A DNA stretch of 64,000 bases, from the NCBI GenBank assembly GCA_048296855.1, contig CP182631.1; one strand, written 5' to 3'. Each line of letters begins with the position of its first letter. The stretch's first letter is position 1. The stretch comes from Pseudocolwellia sp048296855 (lineage in GTDB: Bacteria > Pseudomonadota > Gammaproteobacteria > Enterobacterales > Alteromonadaceae). Below, piece by piece: positions 34,849 to 42,985 of the stretch. A program made the translations under genes and the position numbers. Under the pieces are notes generated by a model. It saw nothing but the letters and a program-made list of their open reading frames with translations, searched no databases and was not told where the DNA came from.

Positions 34849-36759
34849 ATGCCAGTAATAACTCTTCCTGACGGCTCTCAACGCTCATTCGATAACGCAG
34901 TATCTATTATGGATGTTGCTCTTGATATCGGCCCAGGTTTAGCCAAAGCAACTATCGCAGGTCGTATAGACGGAAAACTTGTTGATGCGTGCGAATTAAT
35001 TGAAAACGATGCATCATTACAACTTATTACCAGTAAAGACAGTGAAGGGCTTGAAATTATTCGCCATTCTTGTGCGCATTTATTAGGCCATGCAATTAAG
35101 CAATTATGGCCAAATACTAAAATGGCTATTGGTCCTACTATTGATAATGGCTTTTATTACGATGTTGATTTAGAAGAATCTATTACTGAAGACGATTTAG
35201 TTAAGCTTGAAAAACGCATGACTGAATTAGCAAGAACAGGTTATGAAGTTATTAAGAAGACCGGTTCTTGGCAAGATGCTTACGATGCGTTTACTGAGCG
35301 TGGCGAAACATACAAGTTAGAAATTTTAGACGAAAACATTGATAAGTCAGACACACCAGCTTTATATCATCACCTTGAATATATCGATATGTGTCGTGGT
35401 CCTCATGTACCAAGCATGCGTCATTGTCATCATTTTAAATTAATGAAAGTTGCTGGCGCTTATTGGCGTGGTAATTCAGACAACAAAATGTTGCAACGTA
35501 TTTACGGAACAGCATGGGCTGATAAAAAACAGCTTAAAGCTTATATTCAACGTTTAGCTGAAGCTGAAAAGCGTGATCACCGTAAAATTGGTAAAACATT
35601 AGATTTATTCCATTGGCAAGAAGAAGCGCCAGGAATGGTGTTTTGGCACAACGATGGTTGGACTATCTATACAGAATTAGAAAAATTTATTCGTGAAAAA
35701 CTTCATGAATATGATTACGACGAAGTTAAAGGTCCGTTAATGATGGATCGCGTGCTTTGGGAAAAATCAGGACATTGGGACAAGTACGCTGAAAACATGT
35801 TCACAACGACTTCTGAGAAGCGTGAATATGCGATAAAACCAATGAACTGTCCTGGTCATGTTCAAATATTTAACCAAGGTTTGAAATCTTACCGCGATTT
35901 GCCATTACGCATGGCTGAGTTTGGTTGTTGTCATCGTAACGAACCATCTGGCTCATTACACGGCTTAATGCGCGTTCGTGGTTTTACACAAGACGATGCA
36001 CACATATTCTGTACTGAAGACCAAGTTCAAGACGAAGTAACCAAATGTATTCAAATGGTTTACGATGTTTATAAATCATTCGGCTTTGAAGATATCATCG
36101 TTAAATTATCAACACGACCTGAAAAACGTATTGGTAGTGATGAAATTTGGGATAAAGCTGAGCAAGGTTTAGCGCAAGCATTAACTGATTTAGGTATTAC
36201 TTTTGAGTATCTTCCAGGTGAAGGTGCTTTCTATGGTCCTAAAATTGAATTTACTTTATTAGATTGTTTAGGTCGTAACTGGCAATGTGGTACAGTACAA
36301 CTCGATTTTGCTTTACCTGAGCGTTTAGGTGCTACTTATGTAGGCGAAGATAACGAACGTTACACACCAGTAATGATCCATCGTGCTATTTTAGGTTCAT
36401 TAGAACGTTTTATTGGTATTTTGATTGAAGAGTACACAGGTAAATTTCCAACGTGGTTATCGCCAAATCAAGTCACTGTAATGAATATTACCGACAAACA
36501 GAGCGATTATTGCAAAAAAGTAGTAAAAAAACTGAAAGAAAGTGGATTTAGAGCAAAACTAGACTTGAGAAATGAGAAGATAGGCTTTAAAATCCGCGAG
36601 CACACTTTGAAGCGTGTTCCGTATTTGTTAGTTGTTGGTGATAAAGAGATGGAATCCGGCGAAATAGCAATACGAACTCGAAGTGGTGAAGATTTAGGTA
36701 CAATGTCTGTTGATGGTTTTATTGAGAAAATAACGGAAGAAGTTAACTCAAGAGCATAA
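34849..36759 (+). CDS. thrS: Threonyl-tRNA synthetase
   Basis: 636 residues from ATG 34849, preceded by AAAGGA; the frame runs nine codons further but the family begins MPVITLPDGSQR. Domains in order: TGS (1-61), editing domain with HSCAHLLGHA (HxxxH zinc/editing site), the class II catalytic core with KPMNCPGHVQIF, RMAEFGCCHRNEPSG, FTQDDAHIF and GAFYGPKIEF, then the anticodon-binding domain. It charges tRNA-Thr and deacylates Ser-tRNA-Thr. First gene of thrS-infC-rpmI-rplT. A small hairpin (TTTATTCC/GGAATAAA, near 34692-34713) lies in its ~280-base leader; no tRNA-like operator could be recognised. Confidence 0.98.
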   Translation: MPVITLPDGSQRSFDNAVSIMDVALDIGPGLAKATIAGRIDGKLVDACELIENDASLQLITSKDSEGLEIIRHSCAHLLGHAIKQLWPNTKMAIGPTIDNGFYYDVDLEESITEDDLVKLEKRMTELARTGYEVIKKTGSWQDAYDAFTERGETYKLEILDENIDKSDTPALYHHLEYIDMCRGPHVPSMRHCHHFKLMKVAGAYWRGNSDNKMLQRIYGTAWADKKQLKAYIQRLAEAEKRDHRKIGKTLDLFHWQEEAPGMVFWHNDGWTIYTELEKFIREKLHEYDYDEVKGPLMMDRVLWEKSGHWDKYAENMFTTTSEKREYAIKPMNCPGHVQIFNQGLKSYRDLPLRMAEFGCCHRNEPSGSLHGLMRVRGFTQDDAHIFCTEDQVQDEVTKCIQMVYDVYKSFGFEDIIVKLSTRPEKRIGSDEIWDKAEQGLAQALTDLGITFEYLPGEGAFYGPKIEFTLLDCLGRNWQCGTVQLDFALPERLGATYVGEDNERYTPVMIHRAILGSLERFIGILIEEYTGKFPTWLSPNQVTVMNITDKQSDYCKKVVKKLKESGFRAKLDLRNEKIGFKIREHTLKRVPYLLVVGDKEMESGEIAIRTRSGEDLGTMSVDGFIEKITEEVNSRA

Positions 36760-36836
36760 ACAGGTATAATAATATTTTATAATCCATATATTACACTTAC
36801 GTAATAAAATATGGGAACAAAGTTCTTTGGAGGAAC

Positions 36837-37382
36837 ATGGCTATTAAAGGTGGTCAACGAGGCGGGCAAAAAGAGCCAGCTCATCGTTTGAATGAATTAA
36901 TTACAGGTACAGAAGTACGTTTGATCCGTTATGATGGCGAAGCTGGAGGAATTGTTACTCTAGACGAAGCTATGAATCAAGCTGAAGAAGCCGGTGTGGA
37001 TTTAGTAGAAATCAGCCCAACGGCACAGCCGCCGGTTTGTCGAGTGATGGACTACGGTAAGTTCTTGTATGAAAAAGCCAAAGAACAAAAAGAAGCTCGT
37101 AAAAAGCAGAAACAAATACAGGTTAAGGAAATTAAATTCCGACCTGGTACAGATGAAGGTGACTATCAGGTAAAACTACGCAGCCTGAAGCGCTTTTTAG
37201 AGGATGGCGACAAGATCAAGGTAACTTTACGTTTCCGAGGTCGTGAAATGGCCCACCAAGAACTAGGCTTAGATTTGTTAACTCGCGTTAAAAACGATTT
37301 AGCAGAACTAACTGTAGTTGAGTTTTTCCCTCGTAGAGCGGAAGGGCGTCAAATGGTGATGGTTTTAGCCCCTAAAAAATAG
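36837..37382 (+). CDS. infC: Translation initiation factor IF-3
   Basis: 181 residues as read from ATG 36837. Core motifs are RLIRYDGEAGGIVTLDEAM, AGVDLVEISPTAQPPVCR, MDYGKFLYEKAKEQKE, IKFRPGTDEGDYQVKLRSLK and VTLRFRGREMAHQELG. It keeps ribosomal subunits apart and checks initiator tRNA. E. coli infC starts at a rare ATT followed by AAA GGC GGA. Here ATT AAA GGT GGT occurs at 36843, two codons after the ATG. The GGAGG at 36829-36833 is 3 nt from the ATG but 9 nt from the ATT, so the ATT may be the real, autoregulated start. Confidence 0.96.
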   Translation: MAIKGGQRGGQKEPAHRLNELITGTEVRLIRYDGEAGGIVTLDEAMNQAEEAGVDLVEISPTAQPPVCRVMDYGKFLYEKAKEQKEARKKQKQIQVKEIKFRPGTDEGDYQVKLRSLKRFLEDGDKIKVTLRFRGREMAHQELGLDLLTRVKNDLAELTVVEFFPRRAEGRQMVMVLAPKK

Positions 37383-37403
37383 ATAATATTTGGTCGTTAA
37401 AGT

Positions 37404-37460
37404 AATAAGCTAGCTTGCTAACTTATTCACCACTATTATCGGACACTGGTGATCCAGGCT
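37404..37460 (+). promoter_or_regulatory. infC-rpmI leader hairpins, possible L20 autoregulatory site
   Basis: The 172-nt gap before rpmI contains a hairpin (AATAAGcTAGC / GCTAaCTTATT, 37404-37427) and a short CTGG/CCAG hairpin (37446-37457). In E. coli ribosomal protein L20 represses rpmI-rplT by binding structured RNA upstream of rpmI. Position and structure agree, but no match to the L20 site in 23S rRNA was established. Confidence 0.35.
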
Positions 37461-37554
37461 TACAAGTAAAGCTTAACTAACTAATTGTAAAATTAGCTAA
37501 ATGAGTTTTCGCCTAGGTTACTTAAATTTGGCATCCAATGCGGAGTTAGTAAAA

Positions 37555-37749
37555 ATGCCTAAAATGAAAACCAATAAAGGTGCTGCAAAGCGCTTTAAAC
37601 AAACAGCTACTGGCTATAAGTTCAAACAAGCTGGTCTTCGTCATATTCTGACTAAGCGCCGTACTAAAGTTAAGCGTCACTTGCGTGCTAAATGCATGAT
37701 CGCTGCTTCTGATATTAAATCAGTTAAAAAACTTTTACGTCACGGTTAA
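37555..37749 (+). CDS. rpmI: 50S ribosomal protein L35
   Basis: 64 residues from ATG 37555 (MPKMKTNKGAAKRFKQT), preceded by GGAG. The frame is open 18 codons further but L35 begins here. It is highly basic, with the conserved HILTKRRTKVKRHLR. Structural protein of the large ribosomal subunit. rplT follows 15 bp downstream, forming the usual rpmI-rplT pair. Confidence 0.98.
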   Translation: MPKMKTNKGAAKRFKQTATGYKFKQAGLRHILTKRRTKVKRHLRAKCMIAASDIKSVKKLLRHG

Positions 37750-37764
37750 TAGGAGATATAGAAA

Positions 37765-38121
37765 ATGGCAAGAGTAAAACGTGGTGTACAAGCACGTGCA
37801 CGTCACAAGAAGGTTCTAAAGCAAGCTAAAGGTTACTACGGTGCTCGTAGTCGCGTTTATCGCGTTGCTTTCCAAGCCGTAACTAAAGCTGGCCAATACG
37901 CATACCGTGACCGTCGTCAACGTAAGCGTCAATTCCGTCAACTTTGGATTGCTCGTATTAACGCAGCAGCTCGTCAAAATGGTTTATCTTACAGCCGTTT
38001 CATTAATGGTCTTAAAAAGGCTGCTATTGAAATCGATCGTAAGATCCTAGCTGACATTGCAGTATACGACAAAGCAGCTTTTACATTCTTAGTTGAAAAA
38101 GCGAAAGCTTCTTTAGTTTAA
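37765..38121 (+). CDS. rplT: 50S ribosomal protein L20
   Basis: 118 residues, the standard length. It begins MARVKRGVQARARHKKVLKQ, with RQRKRQFRQLWIARINAAAR and YSRFINGLKKA following. It binds 23S rRNA early in large-subunit assembly and in E. coli represses its own operon. It has an excellent Shine-Dalgarno (AGGAGA). It is followed by a terminator. Confidence 0.98.
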   Translation: MARVKRGVQARARHKKVLKQAKGYYGARSRVYRVAFQAVTKAGQYAYRDRRQRKRQFRQLWIARINAAARQNGLSYSRFINGLKKAAIEIDRKILADIAVYDKAAFTFLVEKAKASLV

Positions 38122-38142
38122 GATTGAAATGTTGATTAGTAG

Positions 38143-38168
38143 AAAGGACGCCTAGTGCGTCCTTTTTC
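38143..38168 (+). terminator. Terminator after rplT
   Basis: AAAGGACGC pairs with GCGTCCTTT around loop CTAGT, followed by Ts. It closes the thrS-infC-rpmI-rplT transcript. In E. coli the equivalent position leads on to pheST; here purC follows. Confidence 0.92.
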
Positions 38169-38274
38169 TATTCTGTTTTGTAAATGATAGATAAATAGTT
38201 TTAGCTAATGTTATTTAACGCAGATAATATTCGCTACAATTATTTTATATTTGAGATATGAAGGATTTATTGCC

Positions 38275-39378
38275 ATGAGTCTTGCTGACAAAATTTTAGC
38301 GGTAAACAACGATTTACCTATTCGTACTGACGCACCAGTACACAGTGGTAAAGTGCGTTCAGTATATTGGTTAACTGAAACCGATAGTAAACGTTTAATA
38401 AAAGAAAAAGGCTACAACGTAGCAGAAGATACTGCCTTAGCTATTATGGTGATCAGCGACCGTATTTCAGCGTTTGATTGTATATGGAAAGGCGAAGGTG
38501 GTATGAAAGGTGTTCCTGGAAAAGGAGCCGCTTTAAATGCCATTTCAAATCATTGGTTTAAGTTATTCCAAGAAAAAGGTTTAGCTGATAGTCATATTTT
38601 AGATATTCCACATCCTTTCGTATGGATTGTTCAAAAAGCTAAACCAGTAATGATTGAGGCTATTTGCCGTCAATACATAACGGGTTCAATGTGGCGTTCA
38701 TATAGTAAAGGTGAACGCGACTTTTGTGGTATTGAATTACCAGAAGGTTTACAAAAAGATTCTAAGTTACCTAAATTACTTCAAACGCCTTCAACAAAAG
38801 GTATTTTGAAAGGAATTCCAGATGTTCCTGAAGCTGATGATGTAAATATCACACGTAAGAACATTGTTGATAATTTTGACGCTTTTAATTTTAAATCGAC
38901 TGATGATATTGCGTTATACGAAAAACTATTAACTGAAGGTTTTAATGTTATTTCAGATGCATTAGCTGAAATTGACCAAATATTTGTTGATACCAAATTT
39001 GAGTTTGGTTATGTAAAAGATAAAACTGGCGCCGAAAAGCTTATTTATATGGATGAAGTTGGTACACCTGATTCATCGCGTATTTGGGATGCTAACGAAT
39101 ACCAAAAAGGTAATATCGTTGAGAACTCTAAAGAAGGCTTCCGTCAGTTCTTATTAAATCACTTTCCTGATCCCGATGTTTTATTGAATAAAGAGAGAAT
39201 GGTCGAAAGAGAAGCATTAGCAAAAAATAATGAGTTACCTGAATCGGCATTAATGGCTATTTCTGATACTTATACGGCCATTGCTGAGAAAATTACTAAG
39301 AGTAAAATTGTAATTTCTGATAATCCTAAACAAGAAGTTATCGATATTTTAAGAGATGAATATCAGCTTATTGATTAG
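38275..39378 (+). CDS. purC: Phosphoribosylaminoimidazole-succinocarboxamide synthase
   Basis: 367 residues from ATG 38275, preceded by AAGGA. It condenses CAIR with aspartate in purine synthesis. It is the long form found in Vibrio and Shewanella relatives rather than the ~237-residue E. coli form. SAICAR synthetase motifs are present: HSGKVRSVYW near the N-terminus, ISDRISAFDCIWKGE, VMIEAICRQYITGSMWRSYS, FVDTKFEFGY and YMDEVGTPDSSRIWDA. It is a monocistronic gene between two terminators. Confidence 0.95.
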   Translation: MSLADKILAVNNDLPIRTDAPVHSGKVRSVYWLTETDSKRLIKEKGYNVAEDTALAIMVISDRISAFDCIWKGEGGMKGVPGKGAALNAISNHWFKLFQEKGLADSHILDIPHPFVWIVQKAKPVMIEAICRQYITGSMWRSYSKGERDFCGIELPEGLQKDSKLPKLLQTPSTKGILKGIPDVPEADDVNITRKNIVDNFDAFNFKSTDDIALYEKLLTEGFNVISDALAEIDQIFVDTKFEFGYVKDKTGAEKLIYMDEVGTPDSSRIWDANEYQKGNIVENSKEGFRQFLLNHFPDPDVLLNKERMVEREALAKNNELPESALMAISDTYTAIAEKITKSKIVISDNPKQEVIDILRDEYQLID

Positions 39379-39411
39379 CTTTATGAAATACTGAATCGTG
39401 AAATAAAAAAT

Positions 39412-39442
39412 AAAAAACCACATTATATAATGTGGTTTTTTA
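39412..39442. terminator. Bidirectional terminator after purC
   Basis: AAAAAACCACATTA / TAATGTGGTTTTTT is a near-perfect inverted repeat with A and T runs on both sides. It can end purC (rightward) and the chemoreceptor-like gene (leftward). Confidence 0.88.
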
Positions 39443-39444
39443 TT

Positions 39445-39472
39445 TTTTATGTGAACCTAGGTTCACATAAAA
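39445..39472. repeat. 28-bp perfect palindrome between purC and the chemoreceptor-like gene
   Basis: TTTTATGTGAACCT and its exact reverse complement AGGTTCACATAAAA meet without a spacer. It lies 10 bp past the stop of the leftward gene and directly beside the bidirectional terminator. It could be a second terminator arm or a protein-binding site. Confidence 0.7.
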
Positions 39473-39481
39473 CTTGGGGTT

Positions 39482-40390
39482 TTATAAATTTCCTAAAGAA
39501 GGTAGTTCTCTTATAATATCTTCACTTAAGGCTACATTGGTGTGAGATTCATCAATTGCATGCTTAGATTCATCAAGCATATCTGCAATGTTTTCTAAAA
39601 TATGGTTAGTTTCGCCAACTTGTTGATGCATTTGTGCTATAACAGCTTCAGCAGCATGAGTACTCTCTAGAGAAAGAGAATGTACTTGGCCTAAGTCAGT
39701 TACTATATTTGACGTAATCTCAAGACTTTCTTCAATACTACCCACAACAATTTTTTGTTGTGTAATAATATCATCTGAAATGCCCATTATTTTTCCCATT
39801 CCTTCATGTATTTGTTCAGCTGATTCGTTTGAGATACTTGCTAAAGCTCTTACTTCATCAGCTACCACTGCGAATCCTCGACCATGTTCACCGGCTCTAG
39901 CTGCCTCTATTGCTGCGTTTAAAGCAAGTAAGTTTGTTTGACTTGCGATACTTTTTATCGCTTCTAATGATTGAGAAATAGTTTTATTGTTATTAGTTAA
40001 GCCTTCAAGTAGTACCGTAAATTCAGAAATGTTTTTTTCGGCCGTAGAAATTTTATCTGAAAGAGACTGCAATTGTTCTATGCTTATTGCACTTTTAGAT
40101 GATGTTTCTTGTGCTGTAGATACTGAGTTTGCCGATAAGTCAGCCATAGCTGTTGCTTGTTCTGCTAATCGGCTAACTAGTTGAAAGTTATTTTCTATTT
40201 TGCTTAGGTGCGTTAATGACGCTTGGCTTGCGAGCTGGGTATTGGAAGCGAGTACCGATACTTTCTCTTGGAACTCGTTTGCAATTAATTGATCAACTAT
40301 TCCTGCTTTTGTTTTTAAAATTTCTAGTTCAGCTTTATCAATTATGGTTTCGTTAGGAGATATTTTTTGTTTATTAAAAAAAGAGAGCAT
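39482..40390 (-). CDS. Soluble methyl-accepting chemotaxis-type signalling protein
   Basis: 302 residues, without signal peptide or membrane helix. The whole protein is a long coiled coil. The hairpin tip SIASQTNLLALNAAIEAARA, followed by GEHGRGFAVVADEVRALA (about residues 150-187), is the CheA/CheW-contacting signature of chemoreceptors. No PAS, haem or other sensor domain is seen in the ~60-residue N-terminus. The gene stands alone. It may act as a cytoplasmic chemoreceptor or in another Che-like cluster. Confidence 0.9.
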   Translation of the reverse strand: MLSFFNKQKISPNETIIDKAELEILKTKAGIVDQLIANEFQEKVSVLASNTQLASQASLTHLSKIENNFQLVSRLAEQATAMADLSANSVSTAQETSSKSAISIEQLQSLSDKISTAEKNISEFTVLLEGLTNNNKTISQSLEAIKSIASQTNLLALNAAIEAARAGEHGRGFAVVADEVRALASISNESAEQIHEGMGKIMGISDDIITQQKIVVGSIEESLEITSNIVTDLGQVHSLSLESTHAAEAVIAQMHQQVGETNHILENIADMLDESKHAIDESHTNVALSEDIIRELPSLGNL

Positions 40391-40647
40391 AAATTTTTTT
40401 CCATTTTATTATCATTTATCATGTTGTTTATTCATACTTTTTTGAATAAATACGACAACGGCATTGAAAACCTAATACATTAATTTTATTGAAGACTTAA
40501 CTAGTATAGTTGAAATATACAATTAGTTTTTAATAAGTTGTAAAAATATAATGTTTCGTAAAGAGTCTGTCTACTTTTATATGAATTTACTTTTTATGCT
40601 CAGGTAAATATGAATTTTTCTATGGTGTGTAAATGACTATTAAATAC

Positions 40648-40687
40648 GAAAACACATTACTTTCAATTGATTATATGTGTTTTTTTC
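40648..40687 (+). terminator. Orphan terminator-like hairpin in the gap before mipA
   Basis: AAAACACAT near 40650-40658 pairs with ATGTGTTTT, followed by a T-run to 40686. No coding gene on the plus strand ends here. The preceding 200 bases hold only very short ORFs, so a small RNA is possible. The rest of the 40391-40978 gap contains a degraded repeat (40763-40854) and no gene. Confidence 0.45.
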
Positions 40688-40762
40688 TTAGTTTAAAAAA
40701 ACGCTCTTATTTGTTTACTATCTGTCCAATAGCTTTTTTATGCATGTAAACTGTGAATATAA

Positions 40763-40854
40763 TATATACCCGCTACCAATTAAGATGCTCATTTCTGAGT
40801 GTTCAAGCGATTCATCGAATGTGCGGTAGTTGAACTCAACAGGTATATTATTCT
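40763..40854. repeat. Degraded TATACCCG-type palindromic repeat
   Basis: The left end TATACCCGCTACCAATTAAGATGC matches the end sequence of the elements at 51301 and 692. The right end (CAGGTATAT) is only partly conserved. It lies in the gene-free gap 40391-40978. Confidence 0.5.
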
Positions 40855-40978
40855 CCTTTTTTATGATCTTATTGTAGTTAAGTGCTACTAAATGTAATTT
40901 GATGTAATTGCAGATGGAATTCAGTTTTAGTCGTGTTAGATTGTCTTAATAAATCACTAAAATTAGTTTGTTCAGCTG

Positions 40979-41842
40979 TTGAAATATCTCTTATCCATTT
41001 TTTTTATTATTTGTCAGTACAGTATTAGCACATACAGTTTTGCTCAATGCGAAGCTGAAAGTACTTTATGTGCGCCCGTTGGACAATGGAAGTTATCAGT
41101 AGGTGTAGGGGCGGGAGTTTATACTAATCCTTTGTACGACAGTAAAAATATCCCTTTAATTGTAGTGCCTAGTATTAGTTATTATGGTGAACGTGTTTTT
41201 TTTCAAAACAACACATTAGGTTATACGTTTATAGAAAGCGAACAACTAACGTTAAGTGTGATCACTAAAGCAAATGTTGAAAAAGCCTTTTTTACTCGAT
41301 GGCATCCTCAAAACATTTTTATCCCTAATTTATCTAACGATTTTGTAGAATCTGTACCCAGTTTTGGCGCAAGTATCAAGATCAGCCCTGATAAAGTCAG
41401 AAAAAGGAAATGGGCGTTAGATGCAGGTTTACAGCTAAATTGGTTTATATCAGATTCAATGAATGCTGAATTACAAATTATGCATGACGTTAATAGCGTT
41501 TATAATGGTTTGAACGCTAACCTAGAAGCTTCAAAAACATTGAGTGTTACAACAGAATCATCTTTAGAACTAACCGTAGGGGTGCAATGGAATAGCGCTA
41601 ATTTGGTTGATTATTATTATGGTATTGATGAATCAGAAACGATTTATAATAGTGATTTATTCGAAGGTAAATCAAGTATTAACCCTTATATAAGTATTGG
41701 TTATGCATATAAATTATCACCAGATTGGACGTTTAAAAGTTACCTTAAAAGAAAAAGGTTAGACAATAATACCTATTTAAGTCCACTCGTTGAAGACCGT
41801 TATATTGATTTAATGTTTGTAGGTTTTTTCTATGAATTTTAA
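40979..41842 (+). CDS. MipA/OmpV family outer-membrane protein
   Basis: 287 residues, apparently from TTG 40979 since no ATG precedes the signal peptide (residues 1-22, ending SFAQ). The mature part reads WKLSVGVGAGVYTNPLYDSK and SISYYGERVFFQNNTLGYTF, typical of MipA/OmpV beta-barrels, and ends in LMFVGFFYEF with a terminal Phe. MipA scaffolds murein enzymes in E. coli, while many homologues are stress- or ligand-regulated porin-like proteins. It overlaps the next gene by 11 bp, and a response regulator and histidine kinase complete the operon. Confidence 0.85.
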   Translation: MKYLLSIFFIICQYSISTYSFAQCEAESTLCAPVGQWKLSVGVGAGVYTNPLYDSKNIPLIVVPSISYYGERVFFQNNTLGYTFIESEQLTLSVITKANVEKAFFTRWHPQNIFIPNLSNDFVESVPSFGASIKISPDKVRKRKWALDAGLQLNWFISDSMNAELQIMHDVNSVYNGLNANLEASKTLSVTTESSLELTVGVQWNSANLVDYYYGIDESETIYNSDLFEGKSSINPYISIGYAYKLSPDWTFKSYLKRKRLDNNTYLSPLVEDRYIDLMFVGFFYEF

Positions 41843-42254
41843 AAAAAAATTCTTAATGTTAATTATATTTAATATAAGTACTCAAGTTGTCGCTCAAGAC
41901 GAATTAACATCAACTGTATTACAAAGTTCTGAAACCTCGAGTGTTATTAACATGTCTATTTCTCCTTCTATTTGTGTTGTAAAAACAAGGGGAGATCTTT
42001 GTCAAATGACGGCCTTTGTTATGTGGCAAGCTGGATTAGCAATAGATGCATGTTTATATCAAAACGATGACTTAATTACTTGTTGGGAAAAAAAACGTCA
42101 AATTAAGAAAAAATTAGAATTGTCGTTAATTCAAGATATTATTTTTACCTTAAAAGACCAAGATAAAGTGTTGGCTAAACAGCATGTAAAAGTGAATGCG
42201 AGCAGTTCAACCAAATACAGAAGACGATTACGATCGCAATGGAGTTTATTTTAA
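41832..42254 (+). CDS. DUF3019 family exported protein
   Basis: 140 residues with a signal peptide (about 1-21, ending VVAQ). Mature motifs SPSICVVKTRGDLCQM, DACLYQNDDLITCW and a basic tail fit DUF3019, with four conserved Cys probably forming disulfides. The fold and role are unknown. It overlaps mipA by 11 bp upstream and its TAA shares a base with the response-regulator ATG, so the genes are translationally coupled. A periplasmic partner or input for the two-component system is a reasonable inference. Confidence 0.8.
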   Translation: MNFKKKFLMLIIFNISTQVVAQDELTSTVLQSSETSSVINMSISPSICVVKTRGDLCQMTAFVMWQAGLAIDACLYQNDDLITCWEKKRQIKKKLELSLIQDIIFTLKDQDKVLAKQHVKVNASSSTKYRRRLRSQWSLF

Positions 42255-42946
42255 TGAAGCACATATTGTTAGTTGAAGATGATATGAGATTATCTAAATT
42301 AATTTCAACTTTTTTAGAGCAAAGTGGCTTTCAGGTATCTGTATTAAACCAAGGTGATCAAGCCATAAGCTATATTCAAAAAAACTCATTAGATTTAGTT
42401 ATATTAGACGTTATGTTGCCTAAGCTTGATGGTTTTAGTATTTGCCGTAAAATCAGAAGTTCATTTGAAAAACCAATCATTTTTCTTACCGCTAAAGACA
42501 GTGATTTTGATCATGTATTAGGATTAGAAATAGGCGCCGATGACTATATTATTAAACCTGTTGAACCTCATGTTTTATTAGCACGAATAAATATGCTACT
42601 TAGACGTAATGCTAATCTTAAAAAGGCGAATATTGAACAACTTAATTATGGTGGCTTATCTATAAATAAACCGTCAAGAACAGTTATGTTAAATCAAGAA
42701 ATTATTGATTTAACAAGCCATGAATTTGAGTTGCTTTGGTTATTAGCACATCATGCTGGTGAACCTCAAAGCCGCGAATATATACATAAAAAAATGATAG
42801 GCAGAGAATATGATGGGCTTGATCGTAGTGTTGATGTCAGAGTATCTCGCTTACGAAAAAAATTAGGAGATAATACTGAAACCCCAACTAAAATTTTAAC
42901 CGTTTGGGGTAAAGGATATTTATTGAGTAAAACAGCTTGGGATTAG
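42254..42946 (+). CDS. OmpR-family response regulator (RstA-like)
   Basis: 230 residues from ATG 42254. The receiver domain (1-120) has the acidic pair EDD, phosphoacceptor Asp in DLVILDVMLPKLDG, Thr in FLTAKDSD and Lys in IIKPVEPH. The C-terminal winged helix (about 130-228) has LTSHEFELLWLLAHHAGEP and the recognition segment DRSVDVRVSRLRKKLGD. It is activated by the kinase encoded 39 bp downstream and probably controls its own operon including mipA. Confidence 0.94.
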   Translation: MKHILLVEDDMRLSKLISTFLEQSGFQVSVLNQGDQAISYIQKNSLDLVILDVMLPKLDGFSICRKIRSSFEKPIIFLTAKDSDFDHVLGLEIGADDYIIKPVEPHVLLARINMLLRRNANLKKANIEQLNYGGLSINKPSRTVMLNQEIIDLTSHEFELLWLLAHHAGEPQSREYIHKKMIGREYDGLDRSVDVRVSRLRKKLGDNTETPTKILTVWGKGYLLSKTAWD

Positions 42947-42985
42947 TGAAGCGTTTATTCTTAGTTTTACTTTTAAGGGATTGTA

